Positions 32,530-41,684 of a DNA stretch of 64,000 bases are shown piece after piece. The stretch lies in contig JAJYTD010000014.1 in NCBI GenBank assembly GCA_021793235.1, positions 32,012 to 96,011 of the forward strand. The letters run 5' to 3'. The stretch is from Actinomycetes bacterium. GTDB taxonomy: Bacteria > Actinomycetota > Actinomycetes > Streptosporangiales > Streptosporangiaceae. The translations under genes and the position numbers were made by a program. Under the pieces are notes generated by a model. That model saw only the letters and a list, made by a program, of their open reading frames with translations, ran no database searches and was not told the DNA's origin. How positions within the stretch are numbered: the stretch's first letter is position 1; each line of letters begins with the position of its first letter.

Positions 32530-34944
32530 TTACGCCTCGCCGCGGCCCGGGACATAGAACCCCGGGGCTGCGGGCGGGCCGTTCTCGGGGCGCCAGACGT
32601 CGTCATCGGGAACACTGGTCGTGCGTCCTGATCCGGTGCCGTTGCTCAGGAACACGTTGACCGTCGCGCCTTCGGGCAGCACGGTGCCGGGGTCAGGGTT
32701 GACCGCGGCCACGGTGTCCTTCGCCTCGCTGGAGCGAACCCGGGTGGTGGAGACGTTCGCCTGGAAGCCCGCTTCCTCCAGTGTGTTCACCGCTTCGCTC
32801 TCGCGCTGGCCGAGCACATCTGGGACACCGCCCTCATTGCTGGTGGGCGTGGTCGAATCTTCGGGTTCTCTAGGCTGCCTCGGTTCCGATGTCGATCCGT
32901 ATTTGGAAGGCGCCGGAGGGAAACTCTCCTGGTCCAGTTCCTTCACGGCCTCGCGCATCGTCTCCTGCCAGATGGGGCCGGGGATCGTCGCGCCGTAGAC
33001 CTGGCCGTAGTACCGGTCGCCGATGGTGACATTGCGCAACGGGTGGTTCTGCGGGCCCCGCGGGTCGCCGACGAAGACGGCGCTGGCCAGGTTCGGGGTG
33101 AACCCGGCGAGCCAGGCGCTTGCGGAACCGTCCGTAGTGCCCGTCTTCGCGGCGGCGGGGCGGCCGATGCCCAGACCATTGGTGGTACCGCCCTTGAACG
33201 TCTGCTGCAGCAGGTAGCTCACCCCGGCCGCGACGTCCTCGTCGATGGCGCGCTCGCACTCGCTCTCGATGTCGATCGTGGTGTCGGACTGGCGGTCCTC
33301 GATCTTGGTAATGGCCTGCGGCTCGCAGTGGATGCCGCCAGAGGCGAACGTGGCGTAGGCGTTGGCCACGTTCATCGGGGAGACCTCTTCGCTGCCCAGG
33401 GTGAAGGAGTTGTTCCCTTGGGTCCGCGGGTTGTCGAAGGACTCGCCGTCGGCGCGGTGCACGCCGAGTTTCTCCGCCATGGTGATGACGTTGCACAGCC
33501 CAACGCTCTTCTGCAGCTGGGCGAAGTAGGTGTTCACCGATCCCTTGGTGCCGGAGATCATGTTGTTGGTGGCTCCGCCCTTGGTATCGCCGGCGTTCTT
33601 CACCGGCCAGGGAGCCAGGGTGCCGCCGTCGCAGCTCTTCTGTCCGGTGATCGTGGTGCTGTTTCCGGAACTGAAGGACGTGCCGAAGCCCTTGCCCTGC
33701 TCCAGCGCTGCGGCCAGGGTAAACGCCTTGAACGTGGAGCCGGCCTGGAAGCCGGTGCTGCCGCCGCGATCGGAGTCGGTGGCGAAATTGATCGACGTCT
33801 CGCCGATTTTGGACTCGTCAGGGCCGTAATCGCGGCTCTGCGCCAGCGCCCGGATCTCGCCGGTACCCGGCTCGATCAGGACCTCGGCGGCCACCTTGCG
33901 GGACTCGTTCTTGCGCGGAACCCATTTGTCGACCGCCTTCTGGGCGGCCTCCTGCATGCTGACGTCAAGCGTTGTGTGGATCTTCAGGCCCGCGGTCCGC
34001 AACCAGCGGGCGCGCTCGGTCTCGTTCTCGCCGAACCGGCCGTTCTTCTCGATCTCCTGGACCACGTAGTCGCAGAAGAAGGGCTGGTCGCTGGGCATAC
34101 ACCCGTTGCTCGGCGTGGTGATGTCCAGTTCGAGGTCCTCGCCCTTGGCCTCCTTGGCCTCTTCGGCGGTGATCATCTTGTTGTCGACCATGCGGTCCAA
34201 GACGACGTTGCGGCGGTCCTTGGCGTCTTCGGTGTTGAGGCGGGGGTTGTACAGGTAGGGATAACGGACCGCACCGGCCAGGGTCGCGGCCTGCTCTAGG
34301 GTGAGCTCATCGGCGCCGACGTCGAAGAAGTGTCGCGCGGCGGATTCGACTCCGTAGGCACCGTCGCCGAAGTAGGCGATATTCAGGTAGCCCTCGAGGA
34401 TCTCCTCCTTGCTCATCCGCTTCTCAATGGTCACGGCGTAGCGGAGTTCGCGCACTTTGCGGGAGATCGTCGTCTCTCGGGCCTCTTCCTGTTCGGCCTG
34501 GGATGTAGCGCTCTCGACCAGCACATTCTTGACGTATTGCTGTGTCAGCGAGGAGCCGCCCTCGGTTTTCCCGCTGAGCGTGCGTAGTGCGGCCCGGAAC
34601 GTGCCGGCGATGTCGATACCGCCGTGCTCGTAGAAGCGCGAGTCCTCGATGGCGATGATGGCGTCCTGTACGACCGGGGCCATGGCGTCGAGTTCGACCA
34701 GTTCCCGGTTCTGGTCGTAGATCTCGGCGATGACCTCGCCGTCACGGTCGTAGATCACCGACCTCTGCGGAGGCGGAGGGGTCTCCAGCTCGCTGGGCAT
34801 GTTGAGGAAACCGGTCGCGACATTGCGCGCGGTGATTCCGATACCGCCCACCGCGGGTAGGGCGAGCGCGGCCACCAGCACACCCGCGACAATTCCGACA
34901 CCTACGAGTTGACTGATTTTCTGCAGCAATGTCCCCTGACCCAC
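32530..34944 (-). CDS. Class A penicillin-binding protein with PASTA domain
   Basis: 804 residues: N-terminal membrane anchor (about 13-38), GT51 glycosyltransferase with EDSRFYEHGGIDIAGTFRAA and GGSSLTQQYVKN, and a transpeptidase domain with the three active-site motifs STFK, SVN and KTGTTDG. A single PASTA domain (VPDVLGQRESEAVNTLEEAG) comes before a Pro/Gly-rich tail. It polymerises and cross-links peptidoglycan on the outer membrane face. GTG 34944 starts the frame. It is divergent from wblA, an arrangement I know from Streptomyces. Confidence 0.95.
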   Translation of the reverse strand: MGQGTLLQKISQLVGVGIVAGVLVAALALPAVGGIGITARNVATGFLNMPSELETPPPPQRSVIYDRDGEVIAEIYDQNRELVELDAMAPVVQDAIIAIEDSRFYEHGGIDIAGTFRAALRTLSGKTEGGSSLTQQYVKNVLVESATSQAEQEEARETTISRKVRELRYAVTIEKRMSKEEILEGYLNIAYFGDGAYGVESAARHFFDVGADELTLEQAATLAGAVRYPYLYNPRLNTEDAKDRRNVVLDRMVDNKMITAEEAKEAKGEDLELDITTPSNGCMPSDQPFFCDYVVQEIEKNGRFGENETERARWLRTAGLKIHTTLDVSMQEAAQKAVDKWVPRKNESRKVAAEVLIEPGTGEIRALAQSRDYGPDESKIGETSINFATDSDRGGSTGFQAGSTFKAFTLAAALEQGKGFGTSFSSGNSTTITGQKSCDGGTLAPWPVKNAGDTKGGATNNMISGTKGSVNTYFAQLQKSVGLCNVITMAEKLGVHRADGESFDNPRTQGNNSFTLGSEEVSPMNVANAYATFASGGIHCEPQAITKIEDRQSDTTIDIESECERAIDEDVAAGVSYLLQQTFKGGTTNGLGIGRPAAAKTGTTDGSASAWLAGFTPNLASAVFVGDPRGPQNHPLRNVTIGDRYYGQVYGATIPGPIWQETMREAVKELDQESFPPAPSKYGSTSEPRQPREPEDSTTPTSNEGGVPDVLGQRESEAVNTLEEAGFQANVSTTRVRSSEAKDTVAAVNPDPGTVLPEGATVNVFLSNGTGSGRTTSVPDDDVWRPENGPPAAPGFYVPGRGEA

Positions 34945-35111
34945 CCCATCAGACTACGTGCGGCCGGCAATGGGCGGTGCGAACGGCCACGCACGTTTCG
35001 GGGGACCGGATCAATCGCCCATGGGCCCCCGCGCTCCCCTCCATTGTGGACGCTTCTCGAAGTAAGTGAGTCCCATCGACAACTCGTCACCCTTCGTGAA
35101 TGAGTAGTAAC

Positions 35112-35117
35112 TATACT
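35112..35117 (+). promoter_or_regulatory. Candidate wblA promoter -10 with inverted repeat
   Basis: TATACT is a near-consensus -10. It lies in an inverted repeat with TGAGTA/TACTCA arms (35101-35119). The leader to wblA would be about 250 nt. No good -35 is evident, so an activator may be needed. Confidence 0.35.
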
Positions 35118-35366
35118 CACGGGTGGCAATGGCTCGCCTGGGCTATATCAGAAATGGGCCCAATGGGGCCTGTTGGTCGTGCGTGCAGGTCCGTAGTTTC
35201 GTCCACAGCGGTGAGGAGGGACACAGCCAGCCGAAATATCCAAGAGTCGGCCACTGACCGGCCTCGCGGAGGCACGGTCGGCGCTTCCCTTCTTCCCCCC
35301 ATGCCGACGACCGCGCCCGTCGGCCGCAGGTACACAACACACATGCTGATCTTGGGAGTGGGGCAC

Positions 35367-35666
35367 ATGTGGATGACAGACTGGACAGCCCGAGCCGTAT
35401 GTCGGGAGACTGATCCCGACGCGCTCTTCGTGCAAGGGGCCGCCCAGAATCGCGCCAAACTCATCTGTCGGGGGTGCCCTGTGCGCACCGAATGCCTGGC
35501 AGATGCCTTGGACAACCGTATCGAGTTCGGCGTCTGGGGAGGGATGACCGAACGCGAGCGGCGCGCCCTGTTGCGGAGGCGGCCGGATGTCGCATCGTGG
35601 CGCGACCTTTTGGAGGACGCCCGCAAGGAGTATGAACAAGAGAGCGAGAACATACTCGCTTATTGA
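35367..35666 (+). CDS. wblA: WhiB-family iron-sulfur regulator WblA
   Basis: 99 residues beginning MWMTDWTARAVCRETDPDAL. The four cluster-binding Cys are present (C in AVCRE, then LIC-RG-C-PVRTE-C), as is the G-V/I-W-G-G turn (FGVWGGMTERERRALLRRRP). The stretch VQGAAQNRAKLICRGCPVRT and the tail ASWRDLLEDARKEYE match WblA, not other Wbl proteins. WblA represses antibiotic production and promotes sporulation in Streptomyces and corresponds to mycobacterial WhiB4, an oxygen/redox sensor. ATG 35367 is preferred; ATG 35373 and 35343 are possible. It is divergent from the PBP gene. Confidence 0.9.
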   Translation: MWMTDWTARAVCRETDPDALFVQGAAQNRAKLICRGCPVRTECLADALDNRIEFGVWGGMTERERRALLRRRPDVASWRDLLEDARKEYEQESENILAY

Positions 35667-35713
35667 CACCCCCGGACCCCCGAACACCCCGCCTTTGACC
35701 GGTCCCCTAGGGA

Positions 35714-35866
35714 GTGTTTGACGAAGGCTTTCGGATGAGCGAGCGGCCGTCCAGGCAATCTCTCGCAAGACGATTCGCGCAGATCATCCTGGTTGGCTGG
35801 GCAAGCGACATCGGCGCAGCGAGAGGCAGCATGGCGGCCGCGAGCCCGAAATGATTCGGCAAACAC
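35714..35866. mobile_element. Short element with terminal inverted repeats (MITE or IS remnant)
   Basis: GTGTTTGACGAA at 35714-35725 and TTCGGCAAACAC at 35855-35866 form 12-bp terminal inverted repeats with one mismatch. They enclose about 130 bp without a gene. It occupies the gap between the convergent wblA and ArsA-like genes. Confidence 0.45.
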
Positions 35867-35869
35867 GAC

Positions 35870-37012
35870 CTAATCGGCCAGTGCCCTGCCGATCTCGCGG
35901 AGGCCTTCGAGATCGTGCACGTCCTCGGGGCGCGCTGGCACGTCGATGACGGGGACCTCGGGGTGGGCCGAGGTGAGTTCCTCTCGCAGCCGCGTCTCCC
36001 TCTCGTGAACCCGCGCGCGTTCCGCGTGCAGTCGGAGAGCCGCGGCCGCGACCGGATGCTCTCCGGATGTCTCCAGCGTCTCGGCCGCCGCGAGCCCCCG
36101 TTCCGGGGGAAGATCCCGCACTGCGGTGCGGTGGACCCGGTTGAGGACGATCCCCGCGAGCGGCATGTGGTCTTCGCGCAGCCGGTCGATGAAGTAGGAC
36201 GCCTCACGGAGGGCATCGCTCTCGGGTGCGGCGACCACGATGAAGGCGGTCCCCGGAGCCTGAAGCAGCCGGTAGGTGCGCTCCGCGCGCTCCTGGAAGC
36301 CGCCGAACACGGCGTCGAACGCGGTGACGAACGTCTGCACGTCCTTGAGTACTTGGGCGCCGACGATCTTGCCGATAATGCCGGTGACCATGCCGACTCC
36401 TGCGCCGATTAGGCGGAACGCCCCGGTCTTGGCCGGTGCCGCGAGGAACTTGATAAGCCTGCCGTCAAGGAACCGCCCGAGCCTTTTGGGCGCATCGAGG
36501 AAGTCCAGGGCTGAGCGGCTCGGTGGAGTATCGACGATGATCAGGTCCCAGTCTCCGGATTGGCGGAGTTGGCCCAGCTTCTCCATGGCCATGTACTCCT
36601 GCGTCCCCGAGAAGCTGGAGGACAGCGACTGGTAGAACGGGTTGGCCAGGATCTGCCGTGCTCGTTCAGGGTCGGCATGCGCTTCGACGGTCTCGTCGAA
36701 GGTGCGCTTCATGTCCAACATCATCGCGTGCAGGGTTCCGGCGGAGGGGGCTCCATCGGCGGGGAGAGGAACCGACCTGGGTGTGTTGTCGAGTTCTGCC
36801 AACCCCATCGACTGGGCGAGCCGCCGTGCCGGGTCGACGGTGATGACAACGGCGTCTCGCCCGCGTTCGGTGGCGCGGACTCCGAGGGCCGCCGCAGTGG
36901 TGGTCTTGCCCACACCGCCGGCGCCGCAGCAGACGATGATGCGGGTATCCCGGTCGTCGAGCAGCGCGTCGACATCAAACGGCGGAGTGCTGGAGGTGGC
37001 CGTTGCGCTCAT
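35870..37012 (-). CDS. ArsA/GET3-like ATPase (second of pair)
   Basis: 380 residues. Deviant Walker A CCGAGGVGKTTTAAALGV (about 29-46), a switch I ITVDPARRLAQSMGL and LIIVDTPPSRSALDFLD as Walker B/switch II, the layout of anion-transporting (ArsA) ATPases. No metal-binding Cys triad is obvious, so arsenite export is doubtful. In actinobacteria paired proteins of this kind lie between wblA and crp and their role is unclear. The ATG overlaps the stop of the first ArsA-like gene (ATGA). Confidence 0.85.
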   Translation of the reverse strand: MSATATSSTPPFDVDALLDDRDTRIIVCCGAGGVGKTTTAAALGVRATERGRDAVVITVDPARRLAQSMGLAELDNTPRSVPLPADGAPSAGTLHAMMLDMKRTFDETVEAHADPERARQILANPFYQSLSSSFSGTQEYMAMEKLGQLRQSGDWDLIIVDTPPSRSALDFLDAPKRLGRFLDGRLIKFLAAPAKTGAFRLIGAGVGMVTGIIGKIVGAQVLKDVQTFVTAFDAVFGGFQERAERTYRLLQAPGTAFIVVAAPESDALREASYFIDRLREDHMPLAGIVLNRVHRTAVRDLPPERGLAAAETLETSGEHPVAAAALRLHAERARVHERETRLREELTSAHPEVPVIDVPARPEDVHDLEGLREIGRALAD

Positions 37013-38031
37013 CGTGCCCCCTGGTCTCGCAGCAGGTCGGCGAGTGCGAAGAGGGCAGCGGGCGCGATGTCGTCGTCCACGAATGGGATCTCAAAGCGCG
37101 GGTGGTCGATGCCGGACAGGCGTTCGCGTACCGCGGATTCGGTTCTGAGGCGGCGTGCGTGGTCGGTCATCTCCTCCGCCAGCTCACGGGCCATCCGCTC
37201 GGGGTGGTCCATCCGGGTGGCTTTCAGCCCCTGGATGAGTGCTTCGGTGTCGATTTCCCCCTCGGCTGCCGAGGCCATGACCTCAGGGGCGAAGAATGGC
37301 TCGCGCACCATGTTGATCATGACGGTGCCCACGTTGAGGCCGACCGCGCGGACCTCGTCGATACCGTCCAGGGTCTCCTGGGTCGGCATCTCTTCGAGCG
37401 TGGTCACGAAATGGACCGCTGTCTGCGGTGAGCGGATGGTCTGCATGACCTTGGCGGCGTGGTTGTGGATGGAGCCGACCCGGGCCAAGCCGGCCACCTC
37501 GGCGTTGACGTTGAGGAACTGTGCGATCCGCCCCGTAGGCGGCGCGTCCAGCACAACGGCATCGTAGATATGGGGCTGGCGGGAGCCGTCCTGGTCGCCG
37601 CGCCGCTGATCGCCCGACCTGCGGCGCACCGCTTCGGTCGCTTTGCCGGTGAGGAGGACGTCACGCACTCCTGGCGCGATCGTGGTGGCGAAGTCGACGG
37701 CGCCGAACCGGGTGAGAGCCATGCCTGCCCGCCGCATGCCGTAGAACATCTCCAGGTATTCCAGGAGAGCGGCCTCGGCGTCGACCGCGAGCGCGTACAC
37801 CTGTCCGCCCTGCGGTGTGTCGGCGACCTTGCGCTCCTCGTAAGGCAGAGGCGCGCGGCCGAAGATCTGGGCGATTCCCTGGCGTCCCTCGACCTCGACC
37901 AGGAGGGTCTTCTTCCCCCCGGAAGCCAGCGCCAGGGCGAGGGCCGTGGCCAGGGTGGTCTTTCCGGTTCCGCCTTTGCCGGTGACCACATGGAGCCGGA
38001 CACCCTCCCAAACGCGATCACGTGCACTCAC
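37009..38031 (-). CDS. ArsA-like ATPase (first of pair)
   Basis: 340 residues from GTG 38031. Walker A HVVTGKGGTGKTTLATALAL (about 14-33), LVEVEGRQGIAQIFG after it and YDAVVLDAPPTGRIAQFLN as switch II. An Arg/Gln-rich insertion (RRRSGDQRRGDQDGSRQPH) interrupts the middle of the domain and may be lineage-specific. The TTG at 38052 is an alternative start without better support. It is expected to form a heterodimer with its coupled partner, by analogy with the two halves of ArsA; this is inference. Confidence 0.85.
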   Translation of the reverse strand: MSARDRVWEGVRLHVVTGKGGTGKTTLATALALALASGGKKTLLVEVEGRQGIAQIFGRAPLPYEERKVADTPQGGQVYALAVDAEAALLEYLEMFYGMRRAGMALTRFGAVDFATTIAPGVRDVLLTGKATEAVRRRSGDQRRGDQDGSRQPHIYDAVVLDAPPTGRIAQFLNVNAEVAGLARVGSIHNHAAKVMQTIRSPQTAVHFVTTLEEMPTQETLDGIDEVRAVGLNVGTVMINMVREPFFAPEVMASAAEGEIDTEALIQGLKATRMDHPERMARELAEEMTDHARRLRTESAVRERLSGIDHPRFEIPFVDDDIAPAALFALADLLRDQGAR

Positions 38032-38102
38032 CCCAGGCAGTTTATGCCTCAACCTTCGGGCTCGCCGGTCAATGGGCGGGTGTGGTGAGTAAGGTGGCGC
38101 CC

Positions 38103-38276
38103 ATGACGAAGTGGGAGTACGTGACCGTGCCGTTGTTGTCGCACGCGACGAAGCAGATTCTGGACAACTGGGGGGAGGATGGCTGGGAGCTCGTCTCTGT
38201 CATTCCGGGGCCGTCGGTAGACGGTGATCCGCGCAACCAGCAGATGGTGGCCTACATGAAGCGGGAGAAGCAGTAA
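38103..38276 (+). CDS. DUF4177 small protein
   Basis: 57 residues, MTKWEYVTVPLLSHATKQIL then NWGEDGWELVSVIPGP. The WEY...W-x-x-DGWELV pattern defines DUF4177, a compact domain of unknown function. AAGGTGG precedes the ATG. The stop codon overlaps the RidA start by one base, so they form an operon, divergent from the ArsA-like pair. Confidence 0.85.
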   Translation: MTKWEYVTVPLLSHATKQILDNWGEDGWELVSVIPGPSVDGDPRNQQMVAYMKREKQ

Positions 38277-38737
38277 TGGCGACGCCGGAGGAGCGCATCG
38301 CGCAACTCGGCCTGGCCCTACCCGAGCTGGTCCCTCCGGTCGCGGCCTACGCTCCGACCGTGCGATCCGGGGACTATGTGTACGTGTCCGGTCAGGTGCC
38401 GATGGTCGACGGCAAACCGGCCGGTACCGGCAAGGTCGGCGCCGAGGTGACCCAGGAGCGGGCGGCCGAGATCGCGGCGATCTGCGCGTTGAACGGGATC
38501 GCCGCGGTCAAGGCCGAACTCGGTGAACTGTCCCTGGTCCGCCGGGTGGTCAAGGTCGTCGGGTTCGTGGCGAGTGATCCGTCCTTCACCGGCCAGCCGC
38601 AGGTGATCAATGGGGCCAGCGAGCTGCTCGGCGAAGTGTTCGGTGACGCGGGTGTTCACGCCCGCAGCGCGGTCGGCGTGGCCGTGTTGCCTCTGGACGT
38701 CCCGGTCGAGGTCGAGATGATCGTCGAGGCCGGTTGA
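38276..38737 (+). CDS. RidA-family protein
   Basis: 153 residues resembling the RidA/YjgF/Rid family subgroup of about 150 residues: LGLALPELVPPVAAYAPTVR, GDYVYVSGQVPMVDGK and the C-terminal ARSAVGVAVLPLDVPVEVEM. The Arg that binds the carboxylate in RidA (ARSAVGVAVLP, R about 132) is kept. RidA deaminates reactive enamine/imine intermediates. It overlaps the DUF4177 gene by one base. Confidence 0.85.
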   Translation: MATPEERIAQLGLALPELVPPVAAYAPTVRSGDYVYVSGQVPMVDGKPAGTGKVGAEVTQERAAEIAAICALNGIAAVKAELGELSLVRRVVKVVGFVASDPSFTGQPQVINGASELLGEVFGDAGVHARSAVGVAVLPLDVPVEVEMIVEAG

Positions 38738-38945
38738 GTCGGTTCCGCGGGGCGGGTCGCGCTGGTTCGCGAACACCGCCCCTATGGTCGCCTGCAGCGG
38801 CCGGGGTAGGCCGTCGGTGCCATGAGAAGCGGTGTGCGGGGCACAACAGTCGGGATGGCGCCGATCGGCCTGCGGCCGCAGCGCTACGGACACAACAGGC
38901 AAGGACCCGGGCCGCACAGTGCTTTAGACCCCCTGGAGGACGACC

Positions 38946-39770
38946 ATGACGACAGAGCATTCCCGGGAAGGCGTGCTGAGCGGGGGTGCCGACAGTGTGG
39001 AGCTTCGGCCCGCGGCCACCGTGATGCTGGTGCGCGAGGGGGCGGGGCACGGCACGGAAGGCATCGAGGTCTACCTGCTGCGGAGGGTACCGTCCATGCC
39101 TTTCGCCCCCGGTGCCTATGTCTTCCCCGGGGGCGGGGTGGACGAGCGCGACGCGGATCACGAGATCCGCTGGGCCGGTCCGGCACCGGCGGAGTGGGCC
39201 GCACGGCTCGGTACCGCGGAGCCGCTGGCGCGGGCCCTGGTGTGCGCGGCGGTGCGGGAGACCTTCGAAGAGTCCGGGGTGCTGCTGGCGGGCGCGTCTG
39301 GTAGCGACGTGGTCGCGGACACGCGGGGCGACGACTGGGAGGCCGACCGAAAGGCCCTCATCGACCACTCGCTGTCGTTCGCGGACTTCCTCGACCAGCG
39401 CGGCCTGGTCCTGCGTTCGGACCTGCTGCGCGCATGGTCGCGGTGGATCACGCCGCGGGGGGAGCCGCGGCGCTACGATACGCGCTTCTTCGCCGCGGTG
39501 CTCCCTGAGGGGCAGCAGACGCGGGACGTCGGCGGAGAGGCTGATCGCGTCGAGTGGGTAAGCCCGGCCGGCGCGGTGGCGCGCTGGGAGCGCGGTGAGC
39601 TGACCATGCTTCCGCCGACGGTCTCCTCCTGCAAGGAGCTGGCGGCCTGCGGGTCGCTGAGCGAGGTGATGGCGGCCGAGCGCGAGATCGCTCCGGTCAC
39701 GCCCGAGCTGCGCGTGGTCGATGGGGAGACGCGGGCCGTCTTCCCGGGTGGTGTCGAATATCGGCTCTGA
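38946..39770 (+). CDS. NUDIX hydrolase (NUDT19-like, split NUDIX box)
   Basis: 274 residues. The NUDIX box is split: FAPGAYVFPGGGVDERD (residues 51-67) carries its glycines and VRETFEESGVLL, about 35 residues later, the catalytic R-E-x2-E-E. This long insertion is typical of the NUDT7/NUDT19-like acyl-CoA diphosphatase group. Substrate not visible. GGAGG lies about 9 nt upstream of ATG 38946. It precedes the MBL-fold gene by 64 nt in the same direction. Confidence 0.85.
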   Translation: MTTEHSREGVLSGGADSVELRPAATVMLVREGAGHGTEGIEVYLLRRVPSMPFAPGAYVFPGGGVDERDADHEIRWAGPAPAEWAARLGTAEPLARALVCAAVRETFEESGVLLAGASGSDVVADTRGDDWEADRKALIDHSLSFADFLDQRGLVLRSDLLRAWSRWITPRGEPRRYDTRFFAAVLPEGQQTRDVGGEADRVEWVSPAGAVARWERGELTMLPPTVSSCKELAACGSLSEVMAAEREIAPVTPELRVVDGETRAVFPGGVEYRL

Positions 39771-39834
39771 CACACGCGCTTGCCATGACGGTTTCTCCAG
39801 GTCGGTGCCGCTTCAGCGAGGGAGACGAGCTGCG

Positions 39835-40644
39835 ATGAGGATCGATGGTTCTGGAACGCTGCGCGCGAGTTGCGTGCTGTGCCCCAACCCCGGACCCATG
39901 ACACTTGACGGGACCAACACGTGGGTACTCCGCGAACCGGGATCTCGGGGCGTGGTCGTGGTCGACCCGGGACCGCACGACGAACGGCACCTGGAACGGG
40001 TCGCCCGCACCGTGCAGGAGCAGGGTGCCCAGGTCGTGGCCGCACTGTTGAGCCATCACCATTTCGACCACAGTGAGGGTGCCCGGTACTTCTCCGAACT
40101 CACCGGTGCGCCGGTACACGCGGTGGATCCCGGTTACCGCATCAGCGGCGACGGGCTCACCGACGGCGAAGTGATCACCGTGGACGGCCTGGAGTTGCGG
40201 GTCGTCGCGACTCCAGGACATACCGCGGACTCGGTCTCCTTCTACCTGCCCGCCGACAACGTCATCCTCACCGGGGACACGGTGCTGGGGGCCGGTACCA
40301 CGGTGATCGCCGATGACGGCGGCCTCTCCGCCTATATGGACTCCCTGTACCGGCTGCGAGACCTCGTCGTCACCCACGAGGTCCGCGCGCTGCTGCCCGG
40401 GCACGGTCCTATCTGCACCGATCCACTGGCCAAACTGACCGAGTACATCGAGCACCGCGAGGAGCGGCTGCGCCAGGTCGCTGATGCGGTCCAAGCCGGT
40501 GACCGGACGCCGATGGAGGTCGTCGCGCGGGTCTATGCCGACATCGACCCGTCGGTGCTCCCCGCGGCGGAGTCGTCGGTGCGGGCGCAGTTGCGCTACC
40601 TGGCCGAGCGCGGCGACATTCCGGCCGAGCTCGGCCAGGTCTGA
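39835..40644 (+). CDS. MBL-fold metallo-hydrolase (LACTB2-like)
   Basis: 269 residues. Metal-binding motif HHHFDHSEG (H-x-H-x-D-H variant), then ATPGHTADSVSFYLP, LTGDTVLGAG and LLPGHGP provide the remaining ligands. NPGPMTLDGTNTWVLREPG at the N-terminus and the C-terminal winged-helix-like segment (TPMEVVARVYADID) match the LACTB2/ribonuclease-like subgroup. It could be an RNase or thioester hydrolase. Start ATG 39835 with GGGAG 12 nt upstream. Confidence 0.85.
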   Translation: MRIDGSGTLRASCVLCPNPGPMTLDGTNTWVLREPGSRGVVVVDPGPHDERHLERVARTVQEQGAQVVAALLSHHHFDHSEGARYFSELTGAPVHAVDPGYRISGDGLTDGEVITVDGLELRVVATPGHTADSVSFYLPADNVILTGDTVLGAGTTVIADDGGLSAYMDSLYRLRDLVVTHEVRALLPGHGPICTDPLAKLTEYIEHREERLRQVADAVQAGDRTPMEVVARVYADIDPSVLPAAESSVRAQLRYLAERGDIPAELGQV

Positions 40645-40728
40645 CCTCTTTCCGGGGCAGCCGGGGACGGCCAGAGCCTCGGTGGCGACGGGTCCGGCAC
40701 AGGGCCGGACCCGGGTCTTCGAGATGTG

Positions 40729-41412
40729 TCAGCGCGCGCGGCGGCGCATCCGTTCGATATCGAGCAGTACAACGGCCTTGGCCTCGATACGCAGCCAGCC
40801 GCGTAGCGCGAACTCCGCGAGCGCCTTGTTGACGGTTTCGCGGGAGGCGCCGACGAGTTGGGCGAGCTCTTCTTGGGTGAGGTCGTGGTGCACGTGCAGG
40901 CCGTCCTCACCCTCTTTGCCGAAGCGGTCAGCGAGGTCGAGCAGCTGCTTGGCGACACGTCCTGGTACGTCGGTGAACACCAGATCGGACATAACGTCGT
41001 TGGTCCGGCGCATCCGGGTCGCCAGTGCCTTCAGCAGTGTGAGCGCGACCTGAGGCTGGTCGGCGATGAAGGGCCTGAGGTCGTCATGCCCCAGTCCGGC
41101 CAGAACGGTATCGGTCACGGCGACGGCGCTGGCCGTCCGCGGGCGCGGGTCGAACAGCGACAACTCCCCGAACATCTCGCTCGGTCCGAGCACACTCAGC
41201 AAGTTCTCGCGGCCGTCCACCGCGGCGCGGGTCAGCTTGACCTTGCCGCTGAGTACGACGTAAAGCCGGTCGCCCTCATCTCCTTCGGAGAAGAGAGTCT
41301 GTCCGCGTCCAAGGCGAACCTCGCTCACCGAGGCGCGCAGCGCGGCCGCACCCTCCTCGTCGAGTGCCTCGAAAAGAGGGGCTTTTCGTAGCACCTCATT
41401 GATCTCGTCCAC
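40729..41412 (-). CDS. crp: Crp/Fnr-family regulator (Crp/GlxR orthologue)
   Basis: 227 residues starting MDEINEVLRKAPLFEALDEE (GTG 41412, AGGAGG five nt upstream; GTG 41415 is the alternative). A cAMP-type beta-barrel with LFSEGDEGDRLYVVLSGKVK and MFGELSLFDPRPRTASAVAV is followed by a long dimer helix and a winged helix, LTQEELAQLVGASRETVNKA. It is nearly collinear with the Streptomyces Crp protein that binds cAMP and governs germination and secondary metabolism. A strong Crp-like palindrome lies upstream. Confidence 0.9.
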   Translation of the reverse strand: MDEINEVLRKAPLFEALDEEGAAALRASVSEVRLGRGQTLFSEGDEGDRLYVVLSGKVKLTRAAVDGRENLLSVLGPSEMFGELSLFDPRPRTASAVAVTDTVLAGLGHDDLRPFIADQPQVALTLLKALATRMRRTNDVMSDLVFTDVPGRVAKQLLDLADRFGKEGEDGLHVHHDLTQEELAQLVGASRETVNKALAEFALRGWLRIEAKAVVLLDIERMRRRAR

Positions 41413-41442
41413 CACTTCCTCCTAGCAACCTGACCGCCAACA

Positions 41443-41460
41443 GTGTGACGTATATCGCAC
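41443..41460. promoter_or_regulatory. Crp/GlxR-type binding site
   Basis: GTGTGA-CGTATA-TCGCAC matches the GTGTGA-N6-TCACAC consensus with one mismatch, 28 nt upstream of the crp start. A further half site, GTGTGA, follows at about 41466. It suggests autoregulation. Confidence 0.65.
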
Positions 41461-41672
41461 CCCAGTGTGAAACCAGGTTGTTACCTCGGCTTGTCGTCCG
41501 GGTGACAACCAGTTCGCCACAGCCGACGGCAGCACCCCCGATCCTAGTTGCAACGGGCTGGGAGCCGTGCTGCCCTCGTCGATCTCCTGACTAATGCTGA
41601 CATTAATCGCCTTGCTCACCCCGGATGTCCGTACCCGGCCGCGGGAGTCGCTCCTCGGGGTGCGGGGGTACG

Positions 41673-41678
41673 TAGTCT
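41673..41678 (+). promoter_or_regulatory. -10 box of leaderless nth
   Basis: TAGTCT lies 6 nt before GTG 41685 and no Shine-Dalgarno sequence is present. Confidence 0.45.
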
Positions 41679-41684
41679 TTGGGT

